In this document: positions 1-5,685 of the stretch, piece by piece | How positions within the stretch are numbered: the first letter of the stretch is position 1 | How the letters are laid out: every line of letters starts with the position of its first letter | Assembly (NCBI GenBank): GCA_937889225.1 | Contig: CALAST010000100.1 | Coordinates: 1-11,903, forward strand | Direction of reading: 5' to 3' | From: an uncultured Lachnobacterium sp. | GTDB lineage: Bacteria > Bacillota > Clostridia > Lachnospirales > Lachnospiraceae | DNA length: 11,903 bases | The notes under the pieces: generated by a model | What the model was told of the DNA's origin: nothing | The model's input: the letters and a program-made list of their open reading frames with translations, nothing else | Databases searched by the model: none | Position numbers and translations under genes: made by a program

Positions 1-268
1 AGTTTACAAAACCTCTGTCAAGGTCACGTAAAGACTGTTGTAACGCTATCGAATCCACTTCTTTCAGAAAAGCAAATTCTTCGCACTTTTTTAGTTCTGT
101 CAGCATTGCAGAAGTTTGGGAATAGCCAATTTTATCTCCATTTTCATAGGATTCGTTTCGCATGGCAAGTCCTTTGTTGTAGATGAGTCTGCAACAACCA
201 AGTGTTTGTTTTATGAAATTTTGTTGTTCCCGATTTGGGTAAATTCGACACTTGATTCCTTTTGGCAT
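1..268 (-). CDS. tnpB: TnpB, IS200/IS605-family RNA-guided nuclease, N-terminal part only
   Basis: The 89 visible codons start MPKGIKCRIYPNREQQ and continue with CCRLIYNKGLAMR. This is the conserved opening of TnpB (OrfB): a short beta strand, then a helix that reads 'RxYPNxEQ...CCRxxYNxGL'. TnpB proteins are about 370-430 residues long and use a RuvC nuclease domain with an RNA guide made from the element's right end. Neither the RuvC domain nor the guide RNA is in view. The ATG at 268 overlaps the tnpA stop by one base, so translation is probably coupled. No damage is seen in the visible part. Whether the rest is intact cannot be judged. Confidence 0.9.
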   Translation of the reverse strand, partial: MPKGIKCRIYPNREQQNFIKQTLGCCRLIYNKGLAMRNESYENGDKIGYSQTSAMLTELKKCEEFAFLKEVDSIALQQSLRDLDRGFVN

Positions 269-690
269 TATCCCAATTTATCCTTTTGTCTTTGTGATGT
301 TTTTTGATTTTCGATATATTGTTTTATGACTTCTAATGGTGCACCACCTACGGTAGATACAAAATAGCTGTTTGTCCAAAGCGTAGGTATTTTTGTTTTT
401 AAATACGGAAATTCCTTTCTTAATATCCTTGATGTGTAGCCTTTGAATGACTTTACAGCTTTATGAATCCCGAATTGCGGGTCTACTTCCATCCGTATGT
501 GAACATGGTCTGGCATGATTTCCAGTTCCAAAATGTCTACAGAAAGATTTGTAGCATACGCAAGGAGTAGTTCTTTCAATCGGTCATCTACACCATTGGT
601 TCATACTTTTCGTCTATACTTTGGACACCATACGACGTGATATTTACAAGAATAGACGATATTGTTGTTTGATTTATATATTGTATTCAT
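268..690 (-). pseudogene. tnpA: TnpA, Y1 HUH transposase of IS200/IS605 type, interrupted by TGA at codon 30
   Basis: The full frame from the ATG at 690 encodes 140 residues, the usual TnpA length. It begins MNTIYKSNNNIVYSCKYHV and continues to WCPKYRRKV. Codon 30 is then TGA (601-603), after which the frame resumes TNGVDDRLKELLL. The HUH motif is H62-V63-H64 in MPDHVHIR. The catalytic tyrosine is Y125 in IKQYIENQ, preceded by the typical LWTNSYFVSTVGG segment. Relatives usually have Leu or a similar residue where the TGA sits, so a nonsense change is likely. A restart at the TTG at 579 would lose the N-terminal strand of the HUH fold. The protein normally performs single-strand excision and insertion. 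This copy is probably inactive unless the stop is read through. Confidence 0.88.
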
Positions 691-780
691 GTTTGTATTA
701 TAGTATATTTTTATATCTAATACAACACTTATTTTGTCCATCTCAATTACTTGCGTAAATTCGATGGACGTGTCTTATAT

Positions 781-801
781 CCCCATAGCTAAAGCTAGGG
801 G
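781..801 (-). repeat. Imperfect hairpin at the IS left end
   Basis: CCCC pairs with GGGG and TAGCT with AGCTA, leaving one unpaired A and an AA loop. TnpA of this family recognises such subterminal hairpins with a small irregularity as single-stranded DNA. It lies about 90 bases upstream of the tnpA start and 17 bases inside the proposed element boundary. Confidence 0.75.
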
Positions 802-803
802 TT

Positions 804-1142
804 TTACGACACTTTCTGATAAATTGCTGCATTGTCCACATCAAAATCATAATTTTCAATTAATTCGACAAAGAGATTATTCAGAAATTCATTATCTTTC
901 GCAATATACTTAATATTACTTTCTTCTGCATTAATTACAAACACCTGTGATGTCAAATTTATCTTCGAATTATATTTATGATATCCTTTATCTCGTAAAA
1001 TTGTTTCCATTTGATAATCCAAAATCTTGCAAAAAATACGATGTAACAAAAATGGCTCTGTTCTTCCACCCTCTACAATAAATAATACTTTTCCAATTGA
1101 TTTTTCTTTATTTAATCGTATATTCATATTTTGGCACTCCAT
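804..1142 (-). pseudogene. TOPRIM/RloB-like partner protein, truncated by the IS insertion
   Basis: The reading frame overlaps the end of the ATPase gene by about 35 bases. The ATG at 1142 has GGTGGAG six bases upstream. The ATG at 1127, with GGAG nine bases upstream, is the alternative. The N-terminus has VLFIVEGGRTEPFL, matching the VEGxxTE signature of RloB-like and other TOPRIM-type nucleases, where the Glu is catalytic. The frame then runs about 80 residues to NYDFDVDNAAIY, where host sequence stops. The last residues QKVS and the stop codon come from the IS. From family knowledge an acidic DxD-type motif would be expected soon after such a hydrophobic strand, so the catalytic site is probably cut in two. 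The remainder should lie beyond the other end of the IS. The assignment rests on this motif and on the ATPase neighbour. Confidence 0.7.
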
Positions 1143-2244
1143 GAAATACTCCACCCAAATACATTTTCTCTAAGTTCTGTGCTTCTCTTGGCTTTTCACT
1201 TGAAAATCTTTTTATAATACTTCCCTCGTCAGAAAAATCAACAGAATATATCTGGTCGGGTCGCAAAATTTTATTCGATAATAAATTGGTAGAATGGGAT
1301 ACAAATATAAGTTGTGCATTATTCGCTTTCTTCATAAAATATCGGATAAGCAATTCTTCTAAATCATTATGAAAACCACTGGAAAATTCATCCAGCAACA
1401 GCATTCCCCCTTGCCAAATACAATGAAAAAAAGCAGGCAATAATTGCAATAATGTTCGATTACCTAATGATTCAATTACAAATGGTATCGGTTCTTCAAT
1501 TCCTTTTCGCTTAAAAAATATCATCTTCTCAACGGATTCTATCGCAATCATATTGCCTTCGGAATGATTATCGTATTCCACAATCTGTTCAAAGTTATAT
1601 TCTTTGAAAAAAGTATTGATTTCATCTGCCCCTTTTTCTTCCAAGTAGGATTTTAAGGACAAATCAATCGATTTATACTGAATTGCATTTTTCGAATATA
1701 AATCCAAATATACCGAATTACTTAAAAATTCAAACCACTTTTGCAGAACTTCATGCCCTCTGAATTTCGTATTAAAATATATATCTCGTAAAAAAAGTGT
1801 ATTCTTCGGCACATCTGTATGAATAACTTCCTCTGTAATATTGACAGTTGCTACACTTCCATCTCTTGTAAAGACATTCTTTCCTGCTACCAATAGATCT
1901 TCTTTTATCTTTTTATCAATTCGCTGATACTGAATATCATAAATAATCTCTGTTCCATTGCTGTCAAATACATAGTTTAATGACATAATCGGATTTTTAG
2001 AAAACATACAGATATAATTATCCATATACACATTATTTTTTCCAAATAAACTATCCAGCAAAAACTTAATTGCAAGCACAACATTCGATTTTCCTGATGC
2101 ATTTGCTCCGACAAACATAAGCCCTTTTAAAATATTCTCATTTACATTTGTATTCGCCAATACCTGATAATTCGTTTTTTCTAAATCAAATACTGTCTTG
2201 TTTTTAAATGATTTAAAATTAGAAACTTCAAAACTTTTTAGCAT
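1108..2244 (-). CDS. AAA/ABC-type ATPase (AAA_15/AAA_21, RloA/AbiLi/AriA-like), defence-associated
   Basis: This is a 378-residue SMC/RecF-like ATPase. It opens MLKSFEVSNFKSFKN, the typical first strand of this class. Walker A is GANASGKS (46-53). A signature-like ESLGNRTLLQLLP lies near 258-270. Walker B is GMLLLDE (D285, E286), and the H-loop is SHST (H317). The ATG at 2244 is chosen because GGGAGGTGA sits five bases upstream; an open frame continues to 2301 but has no comparable site. The next gene overlaps its 3' end and resembles a TOPRIM/RloB nuclease. ATPases paired with such nucleases form RloAB, AbiL and PARIS-like anti-phage systems, in which the ATPase senses invasion and controls the nuclease or toxin. 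The gene looks intact, but its partner is broken, so the system is probably dead or the ATPase is an orphan. Which named system it belongs to is not resolved. Confidence 0.85.
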   Translation of the reverse strand: MLKSFEVSNFKSFKNKTVFDLEKTNYQVLANTNVNENILKGLMFVGANASGKSNVVLAIKFLLDSLFGKNNVYMDNYICMFSKNPIMSLNYVFDSNGTEIIYDIQYQRIDKKIKEDLLVAGKNVFTRDGSVATVNITEEVIHTDVPKNTLFLRDIYFNTKFRGHEVLQKWFEFLSNSVYLDLYSKNAIQYKSIDLSLKSYLEEKGADEINTFFKEYNFEQIVEYDNHSEGNMIAIESVEKMIFFKRKGIEEPIPFVIESLGNRTLLQLLPAFFHCIWQGGMLLLDEFSSGFHNDLEELLIRYFMKKANNAQLIFVSHSTNLLSNKILRPDQIYSVDFSDEGSIIKRFSSEKPREAQNLEKMYLGGVFHGVPKYEYTIK

Positions 2245-2271
2245 ATTGGTCACCTCCCTCGTGCTATTTAC

Positions 2272-2301
2272 AGTATAATCTATATTTGCAATTATATGCA
2301 A
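2272..2301 (-). promoter_or_regulatory. Promoter of the ATPase operon with an overlapping palindrome
   Basis: On the minus strand, TTGCAT (2296-2301) and TATACT (2272-2277) are spaced 18 bases apart and followed by the strong ribosome binding site of the ATPase gene. The -35 region lies inside the palindrome TTGCA-N6-TGCAA (2286-2301), a possible repressor site. The -35 match is modest. Confidence 0.5.
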
Positions 2302-2481
2302 GTTTATTACTTATAATTTTTAATTAAATGTAATTTTTTTACACTTATTTTGTTTTAAGATATAAAATTTATAAACTATAATAAAACTAGATTTCATTAT
2401 TTATCCAGATTTTAGGTGGTAATATATTTATCAAAGTTAATCTCTGTCAAAATCTTGCATAACTCATTTGTTTATAGTATA
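2302..2481. other. AT-rich stretch without a recognisable gene
   Basis: This stretch lies between the ATPase promoter and the small ORFs. It is very AT-rich and carries stops in most frames. I see no terminator, repeat or RNA gene in it. Confidence 0.5.
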
Positions 2482-2583
2482 TTATATTTGTCGTTTATTA
2501 TATGTGTTGGCAGACACATACTTGGAGAAGTTAGAGCAATCTGGCTTCTCTTTTCTTTTATCAAACCAGTTCTTTCTGTTCAT
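2482..2583 (-). CDS. Very small ORF (33 aa), unknown, possibly a remnant
   Basis: It encodes a hydrophilic, basic peptide beginning MNRKNWFDKRKEKPD and ends in TAA. GAGGGG lies about nine bases before the ATG, an acceptable ribosome binding site. It follows the 39-codon ORF at 2602-2721 by 18 bases, and both follow the DUF6017 remnant on the same strand. This is consistent with small genes downstream of a replication gene. I do not recognise the peptide. It may be a real short gene, the head of a decayed longer one, or chance. Confidence 0.3.
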   Translation of the reverse strand: MNRKNWFDKRKEKPDCSNFSKYVSANTYNKRQI

Positions 2584-2601
2584 TTTTTCTATCCCCTCAA
2601 T

Positions 2602-2721
2602 TCAGAGCAAACTATTTATCACTCTAAAGTTTATATCATATCCTACAAACGTATTTTTTGTACGATGGGCTAATAATTTCTTAAAATATCCTATGTTTCC
2701 TTGCTTATCTTCAAAAAACAT
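2602..2721 (-). CDS. Very small ORF (39 aa), unknown
   Basis: It starts MFFEDKQGNIGYFKKLL and ends in TGA. AGGAG is seven bases before the ATG and overlaps the TAG stop region of the DUF6017 remnant, so the two look translationally linked. There is no recognisable domain. The good ribosome binding site and the tight spacing are the only support. Confidence 0.35.
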   Translation of the reverse strand: MFFEDKQGNIGYFKKLLAHRTKNTFVGYDINFRVINSLL

Positions 2722-2731
2722 AAACAAACTC

Positions 2732-3001
2732 CTATACTATCCCTGCTTCTTGCCATCCACCACCATACATATCATGTTGTACAGCTTGTTGATAATAATG
2801 CGTTATCGTATTGCCGGCATTATATAACGCAGTTATCATGTATGCTTTAATATTTCCAATTTTACTCACAGTTTTATGCATACAATCCATGACATACGTT
2901 AAGTGGGAACTGTTTAATTTCAAAAACTTTGATTTCACAATCTCATAAGGGTAATTTTCTCCCGATACACGCACCGACTTTCGTTTCACACAAACTATAC
3001 A
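2732..3001 (-). pseudogene. C-terminal part of a DUF6017-type replication initiator (copy B)
   Basis: The frame reads VCVKRKSVRVSGENYPYEIV, then KSKFLKLNSSHLTYVMDC, KIGNIKAYMITALYNAGN and HYYQQAVQHDMYGGGW, ending in TAG. I recognise this as the C-terminal DUF6017 domain found in RepA-like initiator proteins of Firmicutes integrative elements and plasmids. The segment from KRKSVR to the final MYGGGW is the normal end of the protein. No start codon or N-terminal replication domain is present. Immediately upstream, out of frame by one base, lies a second, diverged copy of the first 35 or so residues. This copy is therefore a tail left after recombination, not a functional gene. Confidence 0.7.
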
Positions 3002-3152
3002 TCACATAGTCCAAATGAGAATGATTCAGTTTTAGGAACTTCGACTTCACAACTTCGTAAGGATAGTCCTCTCCCCCTATACGCACCGATTTACGTTTTA
3101 CACAAACCACATCACAAATCATCTGGAACAGTTCCTCATGCTGTATATATTC
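3000..3152 (-). pseudogene. Internal fragment of a DUF6017-type replication initiator (copy A)
   Basis: The frame reads EYIQHEELFQMICDVVCVKR, then KSVRIGGEDYPYEVV and KSKFLKLNHSHLDYVM. This is the same domain segment as copy B with several substitutions (RIGGED against RVSGEN, NHSHLD against NSSHLT). Its upstream end is fused to the broken 3' end of integrase 1. Its downstream end runs into copy B with a frame change. Equivalent residues of the two copies lie 112 bases apart, which is not a multiple of three. The divergence argues against a very recent simple duplication. Confidence 0.65.
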
Positions 3153-4155
3153 TTTGGATAGCTCGGTTAATAGTCTGTGGATTATGAACATTTCCAAAAC
3201 GATTTGTAAAAACAAAATTTGTATAGCCGTCAATTTCTATTGTACTTCCACCCTCCTGCAATTGCCTTTTTCGTTCCTGAAGTAACGCTTTCTTTACTTC
3301 CGTTAACATTGGAACGGTTCGACACCCTGCCACAGTCTTTGGCGTTGTTACATGCATTTCACTTTTTCCGCTGTCCTGCTGCCTATATACCAAATTATGA
3401 TTTATGCTGATAATCTGATTTTCAAAATCGCAATCTTGCCAACGTAACCCTATAATTTCGCCCACTCTACAACCAGTTCCAAGAAATACCGTAAACAATG
3501 GTAGCCAATGCCGATATATATCTAAATTTGACATATAATTTATAAATGCTTCCTGTTCTTCTATCGTTAAAGCGTGTCTTTTAGGCTTTTCCCAATTATG
3601 ACTCTTTTTAATTTCTGCCATTACTCCATCTGTTGGGTTAGTTCTTATATACCCATCACGAACCGCAAGCGTAAATGTAGGATGCAGTATCGTGTTTATA
3701 ATCTCCATGCTATTTGGTTTAAAGCCTTTTTCTCGAATCAAAGAATTATAAAATGCCTTAATATCTGAATACTTTATACTTCCAATTTTCTTTAATCCCA
3801 AACTTTCAGATACATAATTTTTATACATATAATTGTAATTTGTTCGGGTCGATTGCTTCAACTCGTGTTTTCCTGCCATATATAACTCAAACATATCATT
3901 TAGAGTTATTTTAGCTGCTGTTTTACTGTCTATTCCATCCTTGTTCTCTTTTTGTATGGCTTCCTCTTTTTCACGCAAACACAAGCCGTCACGCTTTCCT
4001 GAAGGTGTCTTATCAGTCGGAACCAATCGCCAACTATATACCGCTTGACGCTTTCCTTCTCGGTCAATATATCTATACCTGTATCGTCCGTCTGACATTT
4101 GGTCCTCTCCATCTCGCAGATTTCTATTTTTATTATCTTTTCTTTTTTCTGCCAT
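3136..4155 (-). pseudogene. int: Tn916-type tyrosine integrase 1, C-terminal catalytic part missing
   Basis: The 339-residue frame starts MAEKRKDNKNRNLRDGEDQ, with GGAGGT seven bases before the ATG at 4155. The N-terminal arm-binding domain resembles Tn916 Int (DGRYRYRYID, VYSWRLVPTDKTPSGKRD). A core-binding domain follows (about 100-190). The first catalytic arginine is in GTGCRVGEIIGLRW and the beta-hairpin lysine in TTPKTVAG. Homology to integrase 2 stops after NRAIQRIY, where the DNA switches to a DUF6017 fragment. The HxxR, second His/Trp and nucleophilic tyrosine are therefore absent, and roughly 65-70 residues are lost. It follows the HTH gene at 4168-4407 by 12 bases, the usual xis-int arrangement. 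It could bind DNA but not recombine it. Confidence 0.88.
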
Positions 4156-4167
4156 ACAGCAACCTCC

Positions 4168-4407
4168 TTATTCGCTGCCTTTATACACATACCCTGTAAA
4201 TTGCCAAAACTTAAACGGTGATATGTAGTAATCGTATTGATTACTCCCCTCTTTCTTAAATGCTACACCGAACGGTAAAATGTTCTGAATAATACCTTGT
4301 CTAATAAACTGTTGGTCTTTCTTCATAACCCGAGCTGCTACCGCTACCGGCACATTCTCCCCTGTAAATTCAGGTAATTCTAAATATACCTTTTTGTCCT
4401 TTTTCAT
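4168..4407 (-). CDS. Small HTH/excisionase-like DNA-binding protein
   Basis: This 79-residue protein has a central segment VPVAVAARVMKKDQQFIRQG followed by ILPFGVAFKK and YYISPFKFWQFTG. The pattern 'V..AA.V..KD.QF.R.G......PFG.A......Y.YYISP..F..YTG' is one I associate with small winged-HTH proteins beside integrases in clostridial phages and integrative elements. The ATG at 4407 (MKKDKKVYLELPEF) is preferred over an upstream in-frame start because AGGAG lies 11 bases before it. It sits directly before integrase 1 and is probably cotranscribed, which suggests a recombination directionality role. The function is inferred from position. Confidence 0.65.
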   Translation of the reverse strand: MKKDKKVYLELPEFTGENVPVAVAARVMKKDQQFIRQGIIQNILPFGVAFKKEGSNQYDYYISPFKFWQFTGYVYKGSE

Positions 4408-4467
4408 AAACTTTATTTCTCCTTTCGTTATGTGGCAGCAGGAAAACCCCTGCCGCCCATTCAAAAA

Positions 4468-4710
4468 CTACAAGTTGCATTCTCTCATAATTTCAAACGC
4501 CATTTTGAAACCAAGAATAAAACCGGACTTTTCAGATGCTCTTGATAACTCAACTGCTTTATTCCAAATTTCCTGTCCTGCAGATCGTTTGTAAGGATTG
4601 AGTGTGAGCTGTTCTAATTGTTCCAATGTTGACGCCTGTTCTTGGGTCTGTGGCGTTTCTTCGTTATATGCTGCCTTGTAGTTCTCAAATATTGTTTCTA
4701 TTGTTCCCAT
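4468..4710 (-). CDS. Small protein of unknown function (80 aa)
   Basis: It begins MGTIETIFENYKAAYNEETP. A Glu/Gln-rich linker follows (TPQTQEQASTLEQLEQL), then an amphipathic C-terminal half with SEKSGFILGFKMAFEIM. AAAGGAG lies 12 bases before the ATG, slightly long. The length and the 'E.GF..GFK.A..I' end resemble small mobile-element proteins often placed between regulator and excisionase genes, but I do not assign a family. It probably shares a leftward transcript with the excisionase-like gene and integrase 1, starting at the promoter near 5037-5065. Confidence 0.6.
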   Translation of the reverse strand: MGTIETIFENYKAAYNEETPQTQEQASTLEQLEQLTLNPYKRSAGQEIWNKAVELSRASEKSGFILGFKMAFEIMRECNL

Positions 4711-4807
4711 TGTAAAAAAATACTCCTTTGCTTAAATTTGTCTTGCAACAGGAGCATTTTTGAATTACTATAAATACACCTGCTGACTTTGTGAGTTTTT
4801 GTAGGTT

Positions 4808-4848
4808 GCCCCTGCTGATGGTGCGAACATCGGCAAGGGCTTTTATTT
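4808..4848 (+). terminator. Strong hairpin with T-tract on the plus strand
   Basis: Bases 4808-4820 pair with 4828-4840 (12 of 13 positions, including one T-G pair) around the seven-base loop GTGCGAA. TTTTATTT follows. This has the form of a Rho-independent terminator for plus-strand transcripts. All nearby genes to its left are on the minus strand, so it may block antisense transcription or act as a structured element in the leftward leader. On the minus strand it lacks a T-tract. Confidence 0.6.
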
Positions 4849-5017
4849 ATGCTATTGTAAATCTTCGGCTTACTGCCTGTTTCATAAACTGTTTATAGAT
4901 TTCAGGAAGTGCCGCTTTTAATGCCTTACTATCTAATCTGCTGCTTGCTACCTCTTTCCAACGAATAATAAAATTCTTTGTTTTCAGCTTCACAACTTTT
5001 CGTGTTGTTCGTTTGCC
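4847..5017 (-). pseudogene. C-terminal fragment of a phage/element protein (YqaJ-nuclease-associated type?)
   Basis: The frame is open for 56 codons after a stop at 5018-5020 and ends in TAA. It reads KLKTKNFIIRWKEVASSRLD, then SKALKAALPEIYKQFMK and QAVSRRFTIA. The 'SSRLDSKALK...PEIYKQF.K....SRRF.I' pattern resembles the C-terminus of proteins in phage recombination modules, including YqaJ-type exonucleases. There is no ATG; a GTG at 4993 is the only common start and lacks a well-placed ribosome binding site. It is most likely the tail left by a deletion, now sitting directly under the strong leftward promoter. The identification is tentative. Confidence 0.45.
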
Positions 5018-5036
5018 TTACCTTTATCTTGATTAT

Positions 5037-5065
5037 ATTATAAAGGATTTCCTTTATTTTGTCAA
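5037..5065 (-). promoter_or_regulatory. Consensus leftward promoter with an operator palindrome between its boxes
   Basis: On the minus strand the -35 box is TTGACA (5060-5065) and the -10 box TATAAT (5037-5042), exactly 17 bases apart: a perfect sigma-A consensus. The palindrome ATAAAGGATTTCCTTTAT (5040-5057, eight-base arms) occupies the spacer and touches the -10 box, where a bound repressor would block polymerase. Further TCCTTT-like half sites lie at about 5071, 5105 and 5125. The small Cro-like gene at 5186 is the obvious candidate regulator, by inference. The promoter should drive the unknown gene, the excisionase-like gene and integrase 1. Confidence 0.75.
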
Positions 5066-5127
5066 TATTTTCCTTTAAGTTTTTCCTGTATTTTTTAAGC
5101 AAATCCTTTTTTATATAAAGAATATCC

Positions 5128-5156
5128 TTGATATTTTCAATTTTTTATAGTATGCT
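5128..5156 (+). promoter_or_regulatory. Rightward promoter of the small Cro-like gene
   Basis: TTGATA (5128-5133) and TATGCT (5151-5156) are 17 bases apart. The ATG at 5186 follows with AAAGGAGGTG just before it. It is divergent from the leftward consensus promoter about 65 bases away. Confidence 0.6.
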
Positions 5157-5185
5157 AATATCATAAAAGGAGGTGCCTATATATT

Positions 5186-5395
5186 ATGAGTAATGCTCAA
5201 AAAATAAAAATGGCTTTAGCATACAAAGGTATGAAAGAATCTGAACTCGCACGTTTACTTGGTACTACGCCCCAAGCATTTAATCAGCGACTAAAAACAG
5301 ACAAATTTACAGTAGAAGAACTAACAAAAATAGCCTCTATCCTTGGCGGTATTTATGAATTTAATTTTATATTTCCAGATGGCATAAAAATATAA
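5186..5395 (+). CDS. Small XRE/Cro-type HTH regulator
   Basis: The 69-residue protein is little more than one HTH domain. KIKMALAYKGMKESELARLL is the first helix pair, GTTPQAFNQRLKTDKFT the turn and recognition helix (about 26-42), and VEELTKIASILGGIYEFNFI the packing helix and C-terminal strand. AAAGGAGGTG lies upstream of the ATG. It is transcribed away from the leftward operon across a spacer with a palindrome and repeated TCCTTT half sites. This is the classic layout of an autoregulating repressor controlling an excision and integration operon. No dimerisation or inducer domain is present. The target site is inferred from position only. Confidence 0.82.
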   Translation: MSNAQKIKMALAYKGMKESELARLLGTTPQAFNQRLKTDKFTVEELTKIASILGGIYEFNFIFPDGIKI

Positions 5396-5429
5396 CCTAT
5401 TTTTCATCACAGTTTTTCTAAAAGAATAT

Positions 5430-5441
5430 GTTATGTATAAC
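5430..5441. repeat. Short palindrome before the toxin-antitoxin operon
   Basis: GTTATGTATAAC has five-base arms around GT and sits 33 bases before the antitoxin start. Antitoxins of this class usually autoregulate through a small palindrome, so this is a candidate operator. It is short enough to occur by chance. Confidence 0.3.
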
Positions 5442-5473
5442 TGTACACACTAAACATGAAAGGAAGTGTTTTT

Positions 5474-5683
5474 ATGAGTAATAGAGAACTTGCCAAAAAT
5501 CTTATTGACCAAATACCGGAAAGCAAATTATTTTATATCATAGCCTACTTACAAGGGGCAGCAGTACCGGATGAAATGCCAAATGCTGAAACATTAGAAG
5601 CTTTTGCAGAGTTAGAAGATAACGGCGGTCACATATTTAGCGGCAGCACCGAACAATTATTTGCTGAATTGATGGAGGAATAA
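5474..5683 (+). CDS. Antitoxin of a YafQ-type toxin-antitoxin pair
   Basis: It is a 69-residue acidic protein starting MSNRELAKNLIDQIPE. The ATG at 5474 has AAAGGAAGTG nine bases upstream; an in-frame ATG at 5456 precedes this site and is unlikely. The N-terminal half is helical (RELAKNLIDQIP, LFYIIAYLQGA). The C-terminal half ETLEAFAELED, then GGHIFSGSTEQLFAEL, resembles the toxin-wrapping tail of RelB/DinJ-like antitoxins. The stop is two bases before the toxin ATG. It should neutralise the toxin and repress the operon together with it. The family (RelB/DinJ-like) is less certain than the role. Confidence 0.8.
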   Translation: MSNRELAKNLIDQIPESKLFYIIAYLQGAAVPDEMPNAETLEAFAELEDNGGHIFSGSTEQLFAELMEE

Positions 5684-5685
5684 CT

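Larger units (their letters stand above)
1..818 (-). mobile_element. IS200/IS605-family insertion sequence, partial (tnpA end present)
   Basis: The element is read on the minus strand and holds a tnpA-tnpB pair whose stop and start codons overlap in TAATG. An imperfect hairpin (781-801) lies upstream of tnpA, where the family's left end carries a subterminal hairpin. The minus strand of the interrupted gene reads ATTTAT and then switches to CAGAAAGTG and the hairpin. The likely boundary is therefore between 819 and 818, just after a TTTAT pentamer (819-823). This fits the family's habit of inserting 3' of a short T-rich tetra- or pentanucleotide without target duplication. The exact boundary is inferred. 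The right end lies outside the window. Confidence 0.85.

Noticed and set aside
2416..2827. Plus-strand open frames of 85 and 119 codons
   Set aside because: They are rich in Phe, Leu, Ile and Tyr as expected from AT-rich noncoding strands, lack ribosome binding sites, and lie opposite the DUF6017 remnant and small minus-strand ORFs.
4690..4846. Minus-strand frame continuing open past the TAA at 4847, with a CSCCK motif
   Set aside because: It has no start codon or ribosome binding site, and its first half is the arm of a stable hairpin. It most likely is an untranslated leader.
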